Positions 9,006 through 18,721 of a DNA stretch of 64,000 bases are shown here, piece after piece. A program made the position numbers and the translations under genes. The first letter of the stretch is position 1, and each line of letters starts with the position of its first letter. Origin of the DNA: Aquisalimonas lutea (lineage in GTDB: Bacteria; Pseudomonadota; Gammaproteobacteria; Nitrococcales; Aquisalimonadaceae); contig NZ_JAUFPK010000001.1 of the NCBI RefSeq assembly GCF_030409225.1, forward strand, positions 2,223,566-2,287,565. Reading direction: 5' to 3'. The notes under the pieces are model-generated. The model worked only from the letters and a program-made list of their open reading frames with translations, searched no databases and had not been told where the DNA came from.

Positions 9006-10259
9006 GTGCATAACAGCAGGGACGTGGATGCCGTTTCCCCGTGGCGGGGCGAGTTCGTCAGTGCGGGGCTGGAGGAGCAGTTCCGGCGCTACGTGCAGGC
9101 CCGTACGGCGCAGCAGATGCGCAATTCGCTGTTCGTCGCGGCTGCACTGTTCCTGCTGTTCAGCCTGTCGGACTACGCACTGCTCGGCTACGGCGACCGT
9201 TTCCTCGCCCTGCTGGGCGTGCGCCTGGTGGTCGTTCTCGCGGCCCTGACGCTGGCGTTCGCGCTCGTGCGCCGGCCGGCCCTGGTCAACAGCACCCTGG
9301 CCGTGAACCTGGTGGTGTTCGTCGGCGTGACGGCGGTCATCCTCATCGTCCCCCTGCGCCCGCAGACCGTCGGCACCCAGGTGCCCGCGGTCATGGTGGC
9401 CACCATCGCCGTCTACCTGTTCTTTCCCAACCGCATTCCCTGGATGGTGCTGCTGAACCTGTACCTGGGAATCGGCTTCATCGCAGCGGTCGTCGCATAC
9501 GCGCCCATACCGGCGGGAACCATCCTGACCATGACGCTGCTGCTGGTGTTCGTGAACACGGTGGGGCTGATGACCGCCGCGCGCCTCAGCCGGTTGCGGC
9601 GGGAGCAGTACGCGTCGCTGCTGGAGGAGCGGGAGATCAACCAGCGGTTGCAGGAGGAAATCGCCGAGCGCCAGCGCCTGGAGGAGCAACTCAAGCACAT
9701 GGCGCGCACGGACGAGCTCACGGGGCTCAATACCCGTCGCCGCTTCTTCGAGCTCGTGGAGCAGGAGCTGCGCCGCGCCCGCCGCGAGCGCACGCCCCTG
9801 GCGGTGTGCATGGTGGATGTCGATCACTTCAAGACCATCAACGACCGCCACGGCCACACCGTGGGCGACCGCGCCCTGCGCGCCCTGGCGCGCCGCTGCC
9901 GTGAAGTGCTGCGGGAAGCCGATATCATCGGGCGTTTCGGCGGCGAGGAGTTCACCATCGCCCTGCCGGGCACGGGGCTTTCCCAGGCGCATGAGGTCGC
10001 CGAGCGTCTGCGCGCGCACGTGGCAGACATGGAGATCCCCGCGTCGCCGTCGCCCCTGCGGCCGACGGTCACGATCGGCCTGGCCCAGGTGGAGCCGGGC
10101 GAGCGCAGTGTCGAGCCTGCCCTGAACCGCGCCGATGAGGCCCTCTACCACGGCAAGGGCGCCGGGCGGGATTGCGTTATCGAGGCGCCTGCTTCCACTC
10201 TGGACGATGACGAGGGCCGGCCGCCGGAGCAGCAGGCCGGGCCCGCGGACGTGTCGTGA
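9006..10259 (+). CDS. Membrane-bound diguanylate cyclase (GGDEF)
   Basis: A 417-residue protein that should make cyclic di-GMP. Five to six membrane helices span residues about 40-200, followed by a coiled coil (EREINQRLQEEIAERQRLEEQL) and a GGDEF domain (about 235-395). The active-site loop is GGEEF near residue 312. An RxxD product-inhibition site (READ) lies five residues before it, so both catalysis and feedback control look intact. Start is the GTG at 9006 with GAGG upstream. The N-terminal membrane region is not a named sensor I recognise. Confidence 0.9.
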   Translation: MHNSRDVDAVSPWRGEFVSAGLEEQFRRYVQARTAQQMRNSLFVAAALFLLFSLSDYALLGYGDRFLALLGVRLVVVLAALTLAFALVRRPALVNSTLAVNLVVFVGVTAVILIVPLRPQTVGTQVPAVMVATIAVYLFFPNRIPWMVLLNLYLGIGFIAAVVAYAPIPAGTILTMTLLLVFVNTVGLMTAARLSRLRREQYASLLEEREINQRLQEEIAERQRLEEQLKHMARTDELTGLNTRRRFFELVEQELRRARRERTPLAVCMVDVDHFKTINDRHGHTVGDRALRALARRCREVLREADIIGRFGGEEFTIALPGTGLSQAHEVAERLRAHVADMEIPASPSPLRPTVTIGLAQVEPGERSVEPALNRADEALYHGKGAGRDCVIEAPASTLDDDEGRPPEQQAGPADVS

Positions 10260-10275
10260 TCCCGGAGCTGCACGG

Positions 10276-11010
10276 ATGATGCGAGTCGGATGTGCGGGCT
10301 GGCGGTTGCCGAAGGAGATGCAGCCGGAGTTTCCCGGCGAGGGGACGCACCTGCAGCGCTATGCCCGGCAATTCAATGCCTGCGAGATCAACAGCAGCTT
10401 CTACCGTCCCCACCGGCCGTCGCTGTACGCGAAGTGGGCCCGCGAGGCCGGCCCGGGCCGTCTCTTTGCGGTCAAGGTGCCCCGGGCGCTGACCCACTCG
10501 GCGCGGCTGCGGCGAACCGAGGGCCTGGATCAGTTCCTCCAGGAGGTCGGGGGCCTGGGCGACGCCCTGGGGCCGCTGCTGCTGCAGCTGCCGCCGTCGC
10601 TGCGGCTGGAGCCGGAGAACGTGGAGGCCTTTCTCGGCACCCTGCGCGCGGCGTTCGACGGGTCCGTGGTGTGCGAGCCGCGGCACGAGAGCTGGTTCAC
10701 CGACGAGGGCGAGGCCCTGCTGCAGCGGTTCCGGGTCGCCCGGGCGGCCGCCCACCCGCCCGTGACCGAGGGGGCGGACGTTCCGGGGGGTGCCGGGGAG
10801 CTGGCATACTACCGGCTGCACGGATCCCCCAAGCGATTCGAGTCGGAATACGATCACGCGTTCCTGCGCGATCTGGCGGCACGCCTGCAGCAGACCGGGT
10901 GCCCGACCTGGTGCATTTTCAACAACACGGCAACACCCGCGGGCCTGCGCAACGCCCTGGCGCTGAACGATCTCCTTCGCGAGGCCGGGGCCTTCCCGTC
11001 ACCGGAGTGA
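10276..11010 (+). CDS. DUF72 (YecE-like) protein
   Basis: A 244-residue TIM-barrel-like protein of the DUF72 family. Family markers are the N-terminal VGCAGWRLP, NACEINSSFYRPH, FAVKVPRALTH, LLLQLPPSL, VCEPRHESWF, AYYRLHGSP and WCIFNNTATPAGLRNAL. Biochemical function is not established for the family. The double ATG at 10276/10279 with GGAG eight bases upstream is the best start; the longer open frame upstream is non-coding overlap with the cyclase gene. It follows the diguanylate cyclase by 16 bases in the same direction, so co-transcription is likely. Confidence 0.88.
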   Translation: MMRVGCAGWRLPKEMQPEFPGEGTHLQRYARQFNACEINSSFYRPHRPSLYAKWAREAGPGRLFAVKVPRALTHSARLRRTEGLDQFLQEVGGLGDALGPLLLQLPPSLRLEPENVEAFLGTLRAAFDGSVVCEPRHESWFTDEGEALLQRFRVARAAAHPPVTEGADVPGGAGELAYYRLHGSPKRFESEYDHAFLRDLAARLQQTGCPTWCIFNNTATPAGLRNALALNDLLREAGAFPSPE

Positions 11011-11131
11011 GTGGGTGCGGCCGCGGGGCGGGGAACTCTGTGCCGGGCCGGCGGGACAAAGACATCGGGTCCCCACCGGCGCCGCACGTCACGGCAGCGC
11101 GGGCCGTGACAAGAGCAATCGGAAGCGATTC

Positions 11132-12553
11132 ATGATCCCTGACCGGAGTGACGCACGGCTGCTGGCCGGCCTGCTCGTCGCCATACTCCTGACCGGCTGC
11201 GCGTCCAGATCGCCCGCCCCGGAGCGGGCCGACGTGCCCCTGCCCGATCGCCTGGGAGACGGGGCGGGGCCCGCTGTTCCCGGCGAGTGGTGGCGGCATT
11301 TCGACGACCCGGCGCTGGACGACGTCATGGAGCGGGTGGTCGACGACAGCTTCTCCCTGGCAGCGGCGCGCGGCCGGCTGCGCCAGGCCCGGGCGGCCGC
11401 CCGGGGCGAGGCCGGCGGCCGCCTGCCCACCCTGGATGCCACCGGCGACGCATCCGCGACGCGCAGCGACGGGCGGACAACCGACGAGTACGCCGTCGGC
11501 GCCATGGCCGCCTTCGAGGTGGATCTCTGGGGGCGGCTGGATTCCGCCGCCGAGGCCGCGGCGCTGGAGGCGCGGGCCACCGAGCGCGATCTCCGCGCCG
11601 CGGGGATCAGCCTGACGGCGGAAGCCGCGAGCGCGTACTACGGCATCCTGCGGGAGCGCGCCCTGCGGGAGCTCATCCGCCGGCAGATCGACACCAACCG
11701 GCGCATCGAGGAGCTGGTGGAGCTGCGCTACCGGCGGGGCAATGCGGGCGCCGACGAGTTGCTCCGCCAGCGCCAGCTGGTGGAGAGCACCACCTCGGAG
11801 CTGGCATCGGTGGCCGGCGAGCTGGAACGGCTGCGCGCCGAGCTGGCAGCGCTCCAGGGACGCCCCGGCCCCGACGCGCTGACGCTGCCGGAGTCCGCGG
11901 AGCTGGTGGACGTGCCGCCGTTGCCGGATGCCGGGGTGCCGTCCGAGTGGCTGCGCCGCCGGCCGGACCTGGAGGCGGCGTTCCTGCGGGTGCAGGCGGC
12001 CGATGCCGAGCTGGCCTCGGCCATCGCCGCCCGCTATCCGCGCCTGGACCTGAGCGCTTCCCTGGAGAGCGCTGCGGCGTCCCCGTCGGCGCTGTTCCAG
12101 GACTGGATCGGCCGTATCGCCGCCGGCCTGACGGTGCCGCTGTTCCGGGGCGGCCAGCTGGAGGCGGACGTGGACCGGACGCGGGCGGCCCGGGACGTGG
12201 CCTTCAACGAATATGCGCAGACGGTGCTGGATGCGGTGGCGGGGGTCGAGAGCGCCCTGGCCGCCGAGCGCGCCGACCGCAGCCGGGTGGCGAGCCTGGA
12301 GAAGCAGGTCTCGCTGGGTGAGCGCGTGCTGGAGCAGCTGCGCTACCGCTACCGCAACGGCGCCGCCGACTTCCTGGACGTGCTCGATGCCCAGACCACG
12401 CTGCAGGACAACCAGCGGAGCCTCCTGGAAGCGCGCTGGGCCCTGGTCGCCGACCGCATCGAGCTGGTGCGAACCCTGGCCGGCGGCTGGCCCGGCGATA
12501 CGGCCGCGGATTCCGGGGCTGAAGACAACCCCTACGCCGACGAGAGCAGCTGA
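11132..12553 (+). CDS. RND efflux outer-membrane factor lipoprotein (NodT/OprM type)
   Basis: A 473-residue TolC-like outer-membrane channel. The signal peptide ends in a lipobox LLTGC, so it is a lipoprotein. The family features follow: WWRHFDDPALDDVMERVV near the N-terminus, two long coiled-coil hairpin regions, and internally repeated domains (VQAADAELASAIAARYPRLDLSASL; YRNGAADFLDVLDAQTTL). The ATG at 11132 is chosen because it directly starts the signal peptide. Its TGA overlaps the ATG of the adaptor gene by one base, making this the first gene of a three-gene efflux operon. Confidence 0.92.
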   Translation: MIPDRSDARLLAGLLVAILLTGCASRSPAPERADVPLPDRLGDGAGPAVPGEWWRHFDDPALDDVMERVVDDSFSLAAARGRLRQARAAARGEAGGRLPTLDATGDASATRSDGRTTDEYAVGAMAAFEVDLWGRLDSAAEAAALEARATERDLRAAGISLTAEAASAYYGILRERALRELIRRQIDTNRRIEELVELRYRRGNAGADELLRQRQLVESTTSELASVAGELERLRAELAALQGRPGPDALTLPESAELVDVPPLPDAGVPSEWLRRRPDLEAAFLRVQAADAELASAIAARYPRLDLSASLESAAASPSALFQDWIGRIAAGLTVPLFRGGQLEADVDRTRAARDVAFNEYAQTVLDAVAGVESALAAERADRSRVASLEKQVSLGERVLEQLRYRYRNGAADFLDVLDAQTTLQDNQRSLLEARWALVADRIELVRTLAGGWPGDTAADSGAEDNPYADESS

Positions 12554-13785
12554 TGGAAGAATCACCGGACAACGGCCGAGCGCCGGCCCGCACCGGCCGG
12601 TTGCGGGCCGGCGTGCACGCGGTCCTCGCGGTCGCCGTCCTCGCGGCCGGCCTTGCCGCCGGGTACTGGTTCCTGCAGGAAGACCGCACCGCCGGTGAAC
12701 GGCCGTCCAGGGACCGGGCGGCGCGGCTGGTGGAGACCACGCCGGCGGAGATGGCCAGCCACACGATCTCCGTTACGGCCTGGGGGCAGGCACGGCCGAA
12801 GCGCGAGCTGAGCCTGCGGCCCCGCGTCAGCGGCCGGGTGGCGCACGTGAGCGAGGCGCTCACCCCCGGCGGCCTGCTGAAGGCGGGGGAGCCACTGATC
12901 CGCATCGACCGCGAGCCCTTCGAGGTGGACCTGCGCCGGGCTCGTACGGCGCTGACGCAGGCCCGCGCCGACCTGGCCCTGGAGCAGGGCCAGCAGGCCA
13001 TCGCCCAGCGCGAGTTCGAGCTCATGGACGAGCCGGTGGACGATGCCGAGCGGGCGCTCATGCTGCGCAAGCCGCAGCTGAACAGCGCCGAGGCGGCCGT
13101 GGCTGCCGCCGAGGCGGATGTCGCGGACGCTCGTCGGGCCCTCGGCGATACCGAGCTCACGGCGCCGTTCGACGCCTTGGTCCGCAGCACGGACGTGGCG
13201 GTGGGAGGCGAGGTGGATTCCAGCACCGCCGTTGCCGAGCTGGTGGGCGTGGATACCTGGTGGATCGAGGTGGCCGTGCCGGCCAGTGCCCTGCGCTGGC
13301 TGAGCTTCCCCGACGGTGGCGAGCCCGGCGCCGTCGTCCGGCTCTACAACGAGGGCGTGTGGGCGCCGGGGGTTCACCGCGAAGCCCGGGTCGTGCGCCT
13401 GCTGGGGGAGCTGGAGGAGGACGGCCGTCTGGCACGGGTGCTTGTGGCCGTGGACGATCCCCTGGCCCGGGCCACGGACGGGCCGCGGCTGCTGCTGGGC
13501 AGTTTCCTGCGCGCGGAGATCCGCGGGCGGACCCTGGAGCAGGCCGTGGCCCTGGAGCCGTCATGGCTGCGGCCGGGGAATACCGTCTGGGTGATGGACG
13601 ACCAGGGGCTGCTGGAGATCCGCGACCTGGAGGTGGCCTACCGGGATGACAGCCGGGTGCTCGTGACCGACGGGCTGGCCGCGGGCGACCGCATCGTGAC
13701 CTCGCCGCTGGCCCTGCCCAGCGAGGGCATGCCGCTGCGTACCGCCGACGAGGGCTCGACCGGGGAGAGCCGGGATGGCGCGTGA
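12553..13785 (+). CDS. RND efflux periplasmic adaptor (membrane fusion protein)
   Basis: A 410-residue MFP/HlyD-type adaptor that bridges the inner-membrane pump and the outer-membrane channel. It has an N-terminal membrane anchor (AVLAVAVLAAGLAAGYWFL), a first lipoyl half (SLRPRVSGRVAHVSE), an alpha-hairpin (about residues 130-190, Ala/Glu/Gln-rich), a second lipoyl half (LTAPFDALVRSTDVAVGGEV) and a beta-barrel region. Its start overlaps the stop of the upstream gene by one base and its end overlaps the pump gene by 11 bases, indicating tight translational coupling. Confidence 0.92.
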   Translation: MEESPDNGRAPARTGRLRAGVHAVLAVAVLAAGLAAGYWFLQEDRTAGERPSRDRAARLVETTPAEMASHTISVTAWGQARPKRELSLRPRVSGRVAHVSEALTPGGLLKAGEPLIRIDREPFEVDLRRARTALTQARADLALEQGQQAIAQREFELMDEPVDDAERALMLRKPQLNSAEAAVAAAEADVADARRALGDTELTAPFDALVRSTDVAVGGEVDSSTAVAELVGVDTWWIEVAVPASALRWLSFPDGGEPGAVVRLYNEGVWAPGVHREARVVRLLGELEEDGRLARVLVAVDDPLARATDGPRLLLGSFLRAEIRGRTLEQAVALEPSWLRPGNTVWVMDDQGLLEIRDLEVAYRDDSRVLVTDGLAAGDRIVTSPLALPSEGMPLRTADEGSTGESRDGA

Positions 13786-16700
13786 GCGCGGCGACGGCCT
13801 CATCGGCTGGATGGTGGACCACCGGGTCGCACCGAACCTGATCATGATGCTGCTCCTGGTGGGCGGTCTGTACATGACCACTCAGATCACCCAGGAGGTC
13901 TTCCCGGACTTCCAGACCGACGCCATCGAGGTCAGCGTCGCCTATCCCAGCGCCACGCCGGAGCAGATCGAGCAGGGCGTGGTGCAGCCGGTGGAAGAGG
14001 CGGTGCGCGGGCTGCCCGGCATCGAGGAGGTGACCGCCGTCGCCGGCCAGGGCAGCGGCACCGTCACCCTGGAGCTCATCGAGGGCGCGGATGTCCAGCG
14101 TACCTACCAGGACGTCACCCGCGCCGTGGAGACCATCGATACCTTTCCCGACGACGCCGAGGACCCGGAGATCGAGTTCAGCGGCTGGCGCCGGGATGTG
14201 GTGGATTTCCTGGTGCACGGCGATGTCCCGGAGCACACGCTCCGGGCCGCCGCCGAGACGGTGCGCGACGAGCTGCTGCTGGCGCCGGGCATTACCCAGG
14301 CGGGGCTGGATGACGTCAGCGCCTACGAGATCCATGTCGACATCGACGAGAGCCGGCTGCGCGCCCACGACCTGACCCTGGAGGAGGTGGCGGAGGTCGT
14401 GGCCGCCAACGCCCGGGACCGCGCCGCCGGAACCGTGAAGACGCCCGGCGGCGATATCCTGCTGGAAGTCGACGAGCGCCGCGTCAACGCCGAGGCGTTC
14501 GGTGACATCACGGTGCTCGCCGGGGCCGGCGGATCCCGTGTGCAGCTGCGCGACATCGCCACGGTGAGCGAGGCCTTCTCGGATCAGGTCGAGTCGATCT
14601 CCACCTACAACGGCGAGCCGGCCCTGCAGCTGGAGACGTTCCGGGTCGCCGACGAGACCCCCATCGGCGTATCGGAGGCCGGTGAGGCGGTGCTGCCCGA
14701 TATCCGGGCCGAGCTGCCGCCCGGCATCGACGTGTCCGTGGCCAGCGATTCCTCCGAGATCTACCAGGAACGGCTGGATCTGCTGATGAAGAACGGATTC
14801 ATCGGGCTGGTGCTGGTCCTGCTGCTGCTGAGCCTGTTCCTGGAGTTCAAGCTGGCGTTCTGGGTGACGGTGGGCATTCCGACATCGTTCCTGGGCGCGT
14901 TCCTGTTCCTGCCGTTCTTCGACGTCACCATCAACATGATCTCGCTGTTCGCGTTCATCATCGCGCTGGGCATCGTCGTGGACGACGCCATCGTCGCCGG
15001 CGAGAACATCTACGAGTACCGGCAGAAGGGTATGGGCCTGGTCCCGGCGGCGGTTCAGGGGGCCCGCGACATCGCCGTGCCCATCATTGTCAGCGTGCTC
15101 ACCAACATCGTCGCGTTCGTGCCGCTGGCGCTGATTCCCGGCTCCTTCGGCCAGCTCTGGGCCGTCATCCCGATCGTGGTGGGCACGGTGTTCGCCATCT
15201 CGCTCATCGAGGCCCTGATCATTCTGCCCGCGCACCTGGCCTATACCGGCGAGGGCGGGCGCACCCGGCCGGGGGCGTGGCTGCACCGGGGCCAGCAGGC
15301 GGTCAGCCGCGGCTTCTCGCGGTTCATCAGCAATGTCTACGGGCCGGTCCTGCGTTTCGCCATGCACTGGCGCTACGTCACCCTGGCCGCCGCCATGGCG
15401 CTGCTGGCGGTGACCCTGGCGTATCCGCTCAGCGGTGCCATGGGGTTCTCGCTCATGCCCACGGTGGAGTCGGACCAGGCGGAGGTCGTCGCCGTTCTGC
15501 CCCAGGGCACGCCCGACGCCTCCATGAAGCGCGTGCGCGATACCCTGGTGGAGGCGGCCGAGGAAGTGGTGGCCGACAACGGCGGAGCAGGCCTCAGCCG
15601 CGGGATCTACGCCGAGATCGAGGGCACGCAGATCGAGGTGGTGACCTATCTGGAGCCGGCCGATCAGCGCCCCATCGGGACGAGCGCCTTCGCCCGGCTG
15701 TGGCGCGAGCGTGCCGGCGAGATTCCCGGCCTGGAATCCATCCGCTTCCATTCGGATCGCGGCGGCCCCGGAGGCGGGGCGGCGCTGACCATCGGATTAA
15801 GCCACCGCGATACCGCCACCCTGCGGCGGGCCAGCTCGGCCCTGGCCGAGCGGCTGCGCGAGCTCAGCTACGTCACCGATGTCGATGACGGCTATCGTCT
15901 CGGCAGCCCGCAGTGGAACCTCCGCCTCACGGAGTCCGGCCGCGCCCTGGGGCTGTCGGCCAATGATCTGGGGGGACAGGTGCGCGCGGCATTCAACGGC
16001 GAGGAGGCGTTCAAGCTGCTGCGCGGCGGCAACGAGGTCACCGTGCGGGTCCAGCTGCCCCCCGCGGCCGTGGACAGCGAGGCGGCCGTGCCGTCATTGA
16101 TGGTGCGTACCCCGGACGGCCAGCGGGTGCCTCTGGAGCAGGTCGCCACCATCGAGCGCGACCGCGCGCTGACCCGGATCCGCCGGGAGAACGGCCGGCG
16201 GATGCTGCAGATCACCGCCGACGTCGTGCCCATGGAGCAGACCAACCGCGTGCTCGCCGAGGTGCGCGAGTCCGTGCTGCCGGGCCTGGTCGCGGATTTC
16301 CCGGGCGTGTCGTACGACTTCGGCGGCCGCCAGGAGAGCATGCAGGAGGCCCTGGAGAGCTTCACCACCACGGTAACCCTGGCGCTGCTGGGCGTGTACG
16401 CCCTGCTGGCCATTCCCTTCCGCAGCTACCTGCAGCCGCTGGTGGTGATGACGGCGATTCCCTTCGGCATCGTCGGCGCCATCCTGGGGCACCTGATCAT
16501 GGGCTACAGCCTGAGCCTGGTGAGCGTCATGGGCATCATCGCCCTGGGGGGCATGGTGGTGAACGGCTCGCTGGTGATGATCGACTACGCCAACGCCCGG
16601 CTGCGCGAGGGCCACGCGCCCTTCGAGGCGTTCTACAGCGCGGGCGTGCGGCGCTTCCGGCCCATCGCGCTGACGACCATGACCACCTTCGGCGGACTGG

Positions 16701-16894
16701 CGCCCATGATCTTCGAGACCTCCGTCCAGGCCCGGTTCATGATCCCCATGGCGCTGTCCCTGGGCTACGGTATCGTGTTCTCGTCCGCCATCCTGCTGTT
16801 CCTCATCCCGTGCCTGGCCATGGCGCTGGAGGATCTGCGGCGGCTGCCGGGCACGCGCACCGCCGGGCACACGGCGGCCAGCGGCGCGCACTGA
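13775..16894 (+). CDS. RND efflux transporter permease (AcrB/HAE-1 superfamily)
   Basis: A 1039-residue proton-driven efflux pump of the inner membrane. It has the twelve-helix layout with two large periplasmic loops; the first helix is followed by a porter domain (VSVAYPSATPEQIEQGVVQPVEEA). The helix-4 proton-relay pair is present in ALGIVVDDAIVAGENIYEY (two Asp near residue 402). The repeat helix 10-11 segment GIIALGGMVVNGSLVMIDYAN is also typical. Length equals the family norm. Substrates cannot be read from sequence. No TetR or two-component regulator is adjacent. Confidence 0.94.
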   Translation: MARERGDGLIGWMVDHRVAPNLIMMLLLVGGLYMTTQITQEVFPDFQTDAIEVSVAYPSATPEQIEQGVVQPVEEAVRGLPGIEEVTAVAGQGSGTVTLELIEGADVQRTYQDVTRAVETIDTFPDDAEDPEIEFSGWRRDVVDFLVHGDVPEHTLRAAAETVRDELLLAPGITQAGLDDVSAYEIHVDIDESRLRAHDLTLEEVAEVVAANARDRAAGTVKTPGGDILLEVDERRVNAEAFGDITVLAGAGGSRVQLRDIATVSEAFSDQVESISTYNGEPALQLETFRVADETPIGVSEAGEAVLPDIRAELPPGIDVSVASDSSEIYQERLDLLMKNGFIGLVLVLLLLSLFLEFKLAFWVTVGIPTSFLGAFLFLPFFDVTINMISLFAFIIALGIVVDDAIVAGENIYEYRQKGMGLVPAAVQGARDIAVPIIVSVLTNIVAFVPLALIPGSFGQLWAVIPIVVGTVFAISLIEALIILPAHLAYTGEGGRTRPGAWLHRGQQAVSRGFSRFISNVYGPVLRFAMHWRYVTLAAAMALLAVTLAYPLSGAMGFSLMPTVESDQAEVVAVLPQGTPDASMKRVRDTLVEAAEEVVADNGGAGLSRGIYAEIEGTQIEVVTYLEPADQRPIGTSAFARLWRERAGEIPGLESIRFHSDRGGPGGGAALTIGLSHRDTATLRRASSALAERLRELSYVTDVDDGYRLGSPQWNLRLTESGRALGLSANDLGGQVRAAFNGEEAFKLLRGGNEVTVRVQLPPAAVDSEAAVPSLMVRTPDGQRVPLEQVATIERDRALTRIRRENGRRMLQITADVVPMEQTNRVLAEVRESVLPGLVADFPGVSYDFGGRQESMQEALESFTTTVTLALLGVYALLAIPFRSYLQPLVVMTAIPFGIVGAILGHLIMGYSLSLVSVMGIIALGGMVVNGSLVMIDYANARLREGHAPFEAFYSAGVRRFRPIALTTMTTFGGLAPMIFETSVQARFMIPMALSLGYGIVFSSAILLFLIPCLAMALEDLRRLPGTRTAGHTAASGAH

Positions 16895-16995
16895 TGGTGC
16901 CGCACGCGCGGCGTCGCCGGCGGGGATCGCCGCAGGCGCCGGACGTGGTACGTTGACCCCGTGGTCCCTGTCGGTTTGCTACAGCGGGGTCGATC

Positions 16996-17709
16996 ATGAC
17001 GTACATTCTCTACTACTGGCCGTTCATCCCGGGCCGCGGCGAGTTCATCCGCCTGGCGCTCGAGGATGCGGGTGTCGCGTACCGGGACATCGCCCGGGAG
17101 GACTCGGAGGAGGGCGGCGTCGAGGCCGTGGCCGACGTCCTCGATGGCGACTTCCCGGCCCTGGCGCCGCCGGTGCTCCGGGCCGGCGAGCTGTGCATCG
17201 CCCAGACGGCGAACATCCTCTGCTTCCTGGGCGATCATCACGACCTGGCGCCGGCCGACGAGGCGGGGCGCTACTGGGCCGCCCAGCTGCAGCTCACCGT
17301 CACCGACTGGGTGGTGGAGATCCACGACACCCACCACCCGCTCGGCCCCACGCTGCACTACGAGGAGCAGAAGGCCGAAGCGGCCCGGCGCGCGGCGGTA
17401 TTCCGCGAGAGCCGCCTGCCGAAGTTCATGGATTACTTCGAGACGGTGCTGGAGCGCAATCCCGCGGCGGACGACTGCCTGGTGCGTGGGGCCACCAGCC
17501 ATCCGGATCTGGCGGTGTTCCAGGTACTGGAGGGGCTCTATTACGCCTTTCCGCGGACCATGCAGGGCCTGGGCGGGGCCTATCCGCGGCTGGAAGGGCT
17601 GCGCGAGCGTGTCGCCGCGCGCCCGCGCATCGCCGCGTACCTGGAGTCCGGCCGGCGGCTGGCGTTCAGCGAGCACGGGATCTTCCGGCACTACCCGGAA
17701 CTGGACTGA
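16996..17709 (+). CDS. Glutathione S-transferase family protein
   Basis: A 237-residue cytosolic protein with an N-terminal thioredoxin-like domain (ILYYWPFIPGRGEFIRLALEDAG) and the GSH-binding segment around LAPPVLRAGELCIAQTANIL, then an all-helical C-terminal domain. The second Tyr of ILYY, or the nearby Arg, fits the sigma/alpha-like class in which Tyr activates glutathione. It likely conjugates or reduces electrophiles. It stands alone, convergent with the nitrile hydratase operon, so no metabolic link is demonstrated. Confidence 0.85.
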   Translation: MTYILYYWPFIPGRGEFIRLALEDAGVAYRDIAREDSEEGGVEAVADVLDGDFPALAPPVLRAGELCIAQTANILCFLGDHHDLAPADEAGRYWAAQLQLTVTDWVVEIHDTHHPLGPTLHYEEQKAEAARRAAVFRESRLPKFMDYFETVLERNPAADDCLVRGATSHPDLAVFQVLEGLYYAFPRTMQGLGGAYPRLEGLRERVAARPRIAAYLESGRRLAFSEHGIFRHYPELD

Positions 17710-17730
17710 GCGGGCGGCAGGTGTCCGGGC

Positions 17731-18081
17731 CTACCCGTGCCGGGACCGCGACAGCGCGTCGAAGCCCTTTTCCAGCCGCACGGGATGCCCGTGCGGTGTC
17801 GCCTCGTAGGCCGCGACCCAGGCCTCGCGGAACGTGCCCAGCTCGTCGGCGGCGGCCTCGCCGCGCTCGGTGAGCAGTCGTTCCAGCGCCTGCAGCCAGT
17901 CCAGGTAGTACTGCTGCGGCTCGTCGGCGACACCGGCCTCGGCGGAGCGGCGGCGCTCCGCGGCCAGCGCCGCGGCCCACTCGCTCCAGGTGAACAGCCC
18001 GCGCTGGTTGAGATGCACGGCCAGGGCAAAGGCCTGGGCCTGCCAGGGGGCCTCGAACGGCGGCTGGTGGTCACCGTGCAT
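17731..18081 (-). CDS. Nitrile hydratase activator/accessory protein (P14K type)
   Basis: A 116-residue protein resembling the N-terminal part of the nitrile hydratase beta subunit (FEAPWQAQAFALAVHLNQRG, FTWSEWAAALAAE, YYLDWLQALERLL). This is typical of the small chaperones that deliver cobalt and mature the alpha subunit by subunit swapping. Its start overlaps the end of the beta-subunit gene by 11 bases, and it is last in the alpha-beta-activator operon. The presence of this type of activator agrees with the cobalt-type metal motif in the alpha subunit. Confidence 0.88.
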   Translation of the reverse strand: MHGDHQPPFEAPWQAQAFALAVHLNQRGLFTWSEWAAALAAERRRSAEAGVADEPQQYYLDWLQALERLLTERGEAAADELGTFREAWVAAYEATPHGHPVRLEKGFDALSRSRHG

Positions 18082-18721
18082 AGAGATAGCTCTCCCAGAG
18101 ATCCAGCATCACGGTGTCGGCGCCGTCGGCCTCGGTCCCCCAGAGATCCCGGGCGGGGAACCGGACCGTGTACAGGTGCTCCGGGTGCTCGCCCCGGAAG
18201 TGGGCATTGCTATCCGGCAGCACGTGGCCGCCGTGGTGGCGCAGGATGATGCCGGTGTGCCCCCGGGCGTAGCGGGGCAGGCGCGTGTGGCCGGCCGGGT
18301 GCTCGTTGCGGGTGACCACCCGGTCGCCGACCCGGAAGCGGGGCGGGGTGGCCACCTGCCGCTCGGTGGGACCGCCGCGGCGGAGCATGCGCCGGGCGCC
18401 GTCGGCGTCCACCGGCGGCGTCAGCGCCGGCCCCTGGGGTTCCCCGGTGCGCAGCTCCTCTTCGGTGACCAGCCCGGTCTCCACCATGAGCCGCTCCAGG
18501 GCGTCGATCCAGCGCTCGTAGTAGCTGTAGCCCAGGTACTGTGCCGGATGCATGTCCTCGCGGGCGCGCCGGTTGGCGTCGATGTTCCACCGGCCCCAGG
18601 CCGCCATGGCCACGGTCAGCGCCATGGCGCGATCGTACCATGCCGGGTGGGGGTGGTCGTCGGCCTTGTCGGGCACGGTACCGAAGCCGTGCATGCCGCC
18701 GAGATCGTGTGCGCCGTTCAT
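18071..18721 (-). CDS. Nitrile hydratase subunit beta
   Basis: A 216-residue beta subunit of nitrile hydratase, which converts nitriles to amides in the cytoplasm as a metal-containing heterodimer or tetramer. Family signatures are the start [43 protein letters not shown] and the SH3-like C-terminal domain ([26 protein letters not shown]). The ATG at 18721 overlaps the stop codon of the alpha gene in an ATGA arrangement, so the subunits are translationally coupled. Confidence 0.93.
   Translation of the reverse strand: MNGAHDLGGMHGFGTVPDKADDHPHPAWYDRAMALTVAMAAWGRWNIDANRRAREDMHPAQYLGYSYYERWIDALERLMVETGLVTEEELRTGEPQGPALTPPVDADGARRMLRRGGPTERQVATPPRFRVGDRVVTRNEHPAGHTRLPRYARGHTGIILRHHGGHVLPDSNAHFRGEHPEHLYTVRFPARDLWGTEADGADTVMLDLWESYLYAR

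Noticed and set aside
13157-15751. An 864-codon open frame antisense to the RND operon
   Set aside because: It spans two real genes on the other strand and shows no domain; it is a GC-bias artefact.
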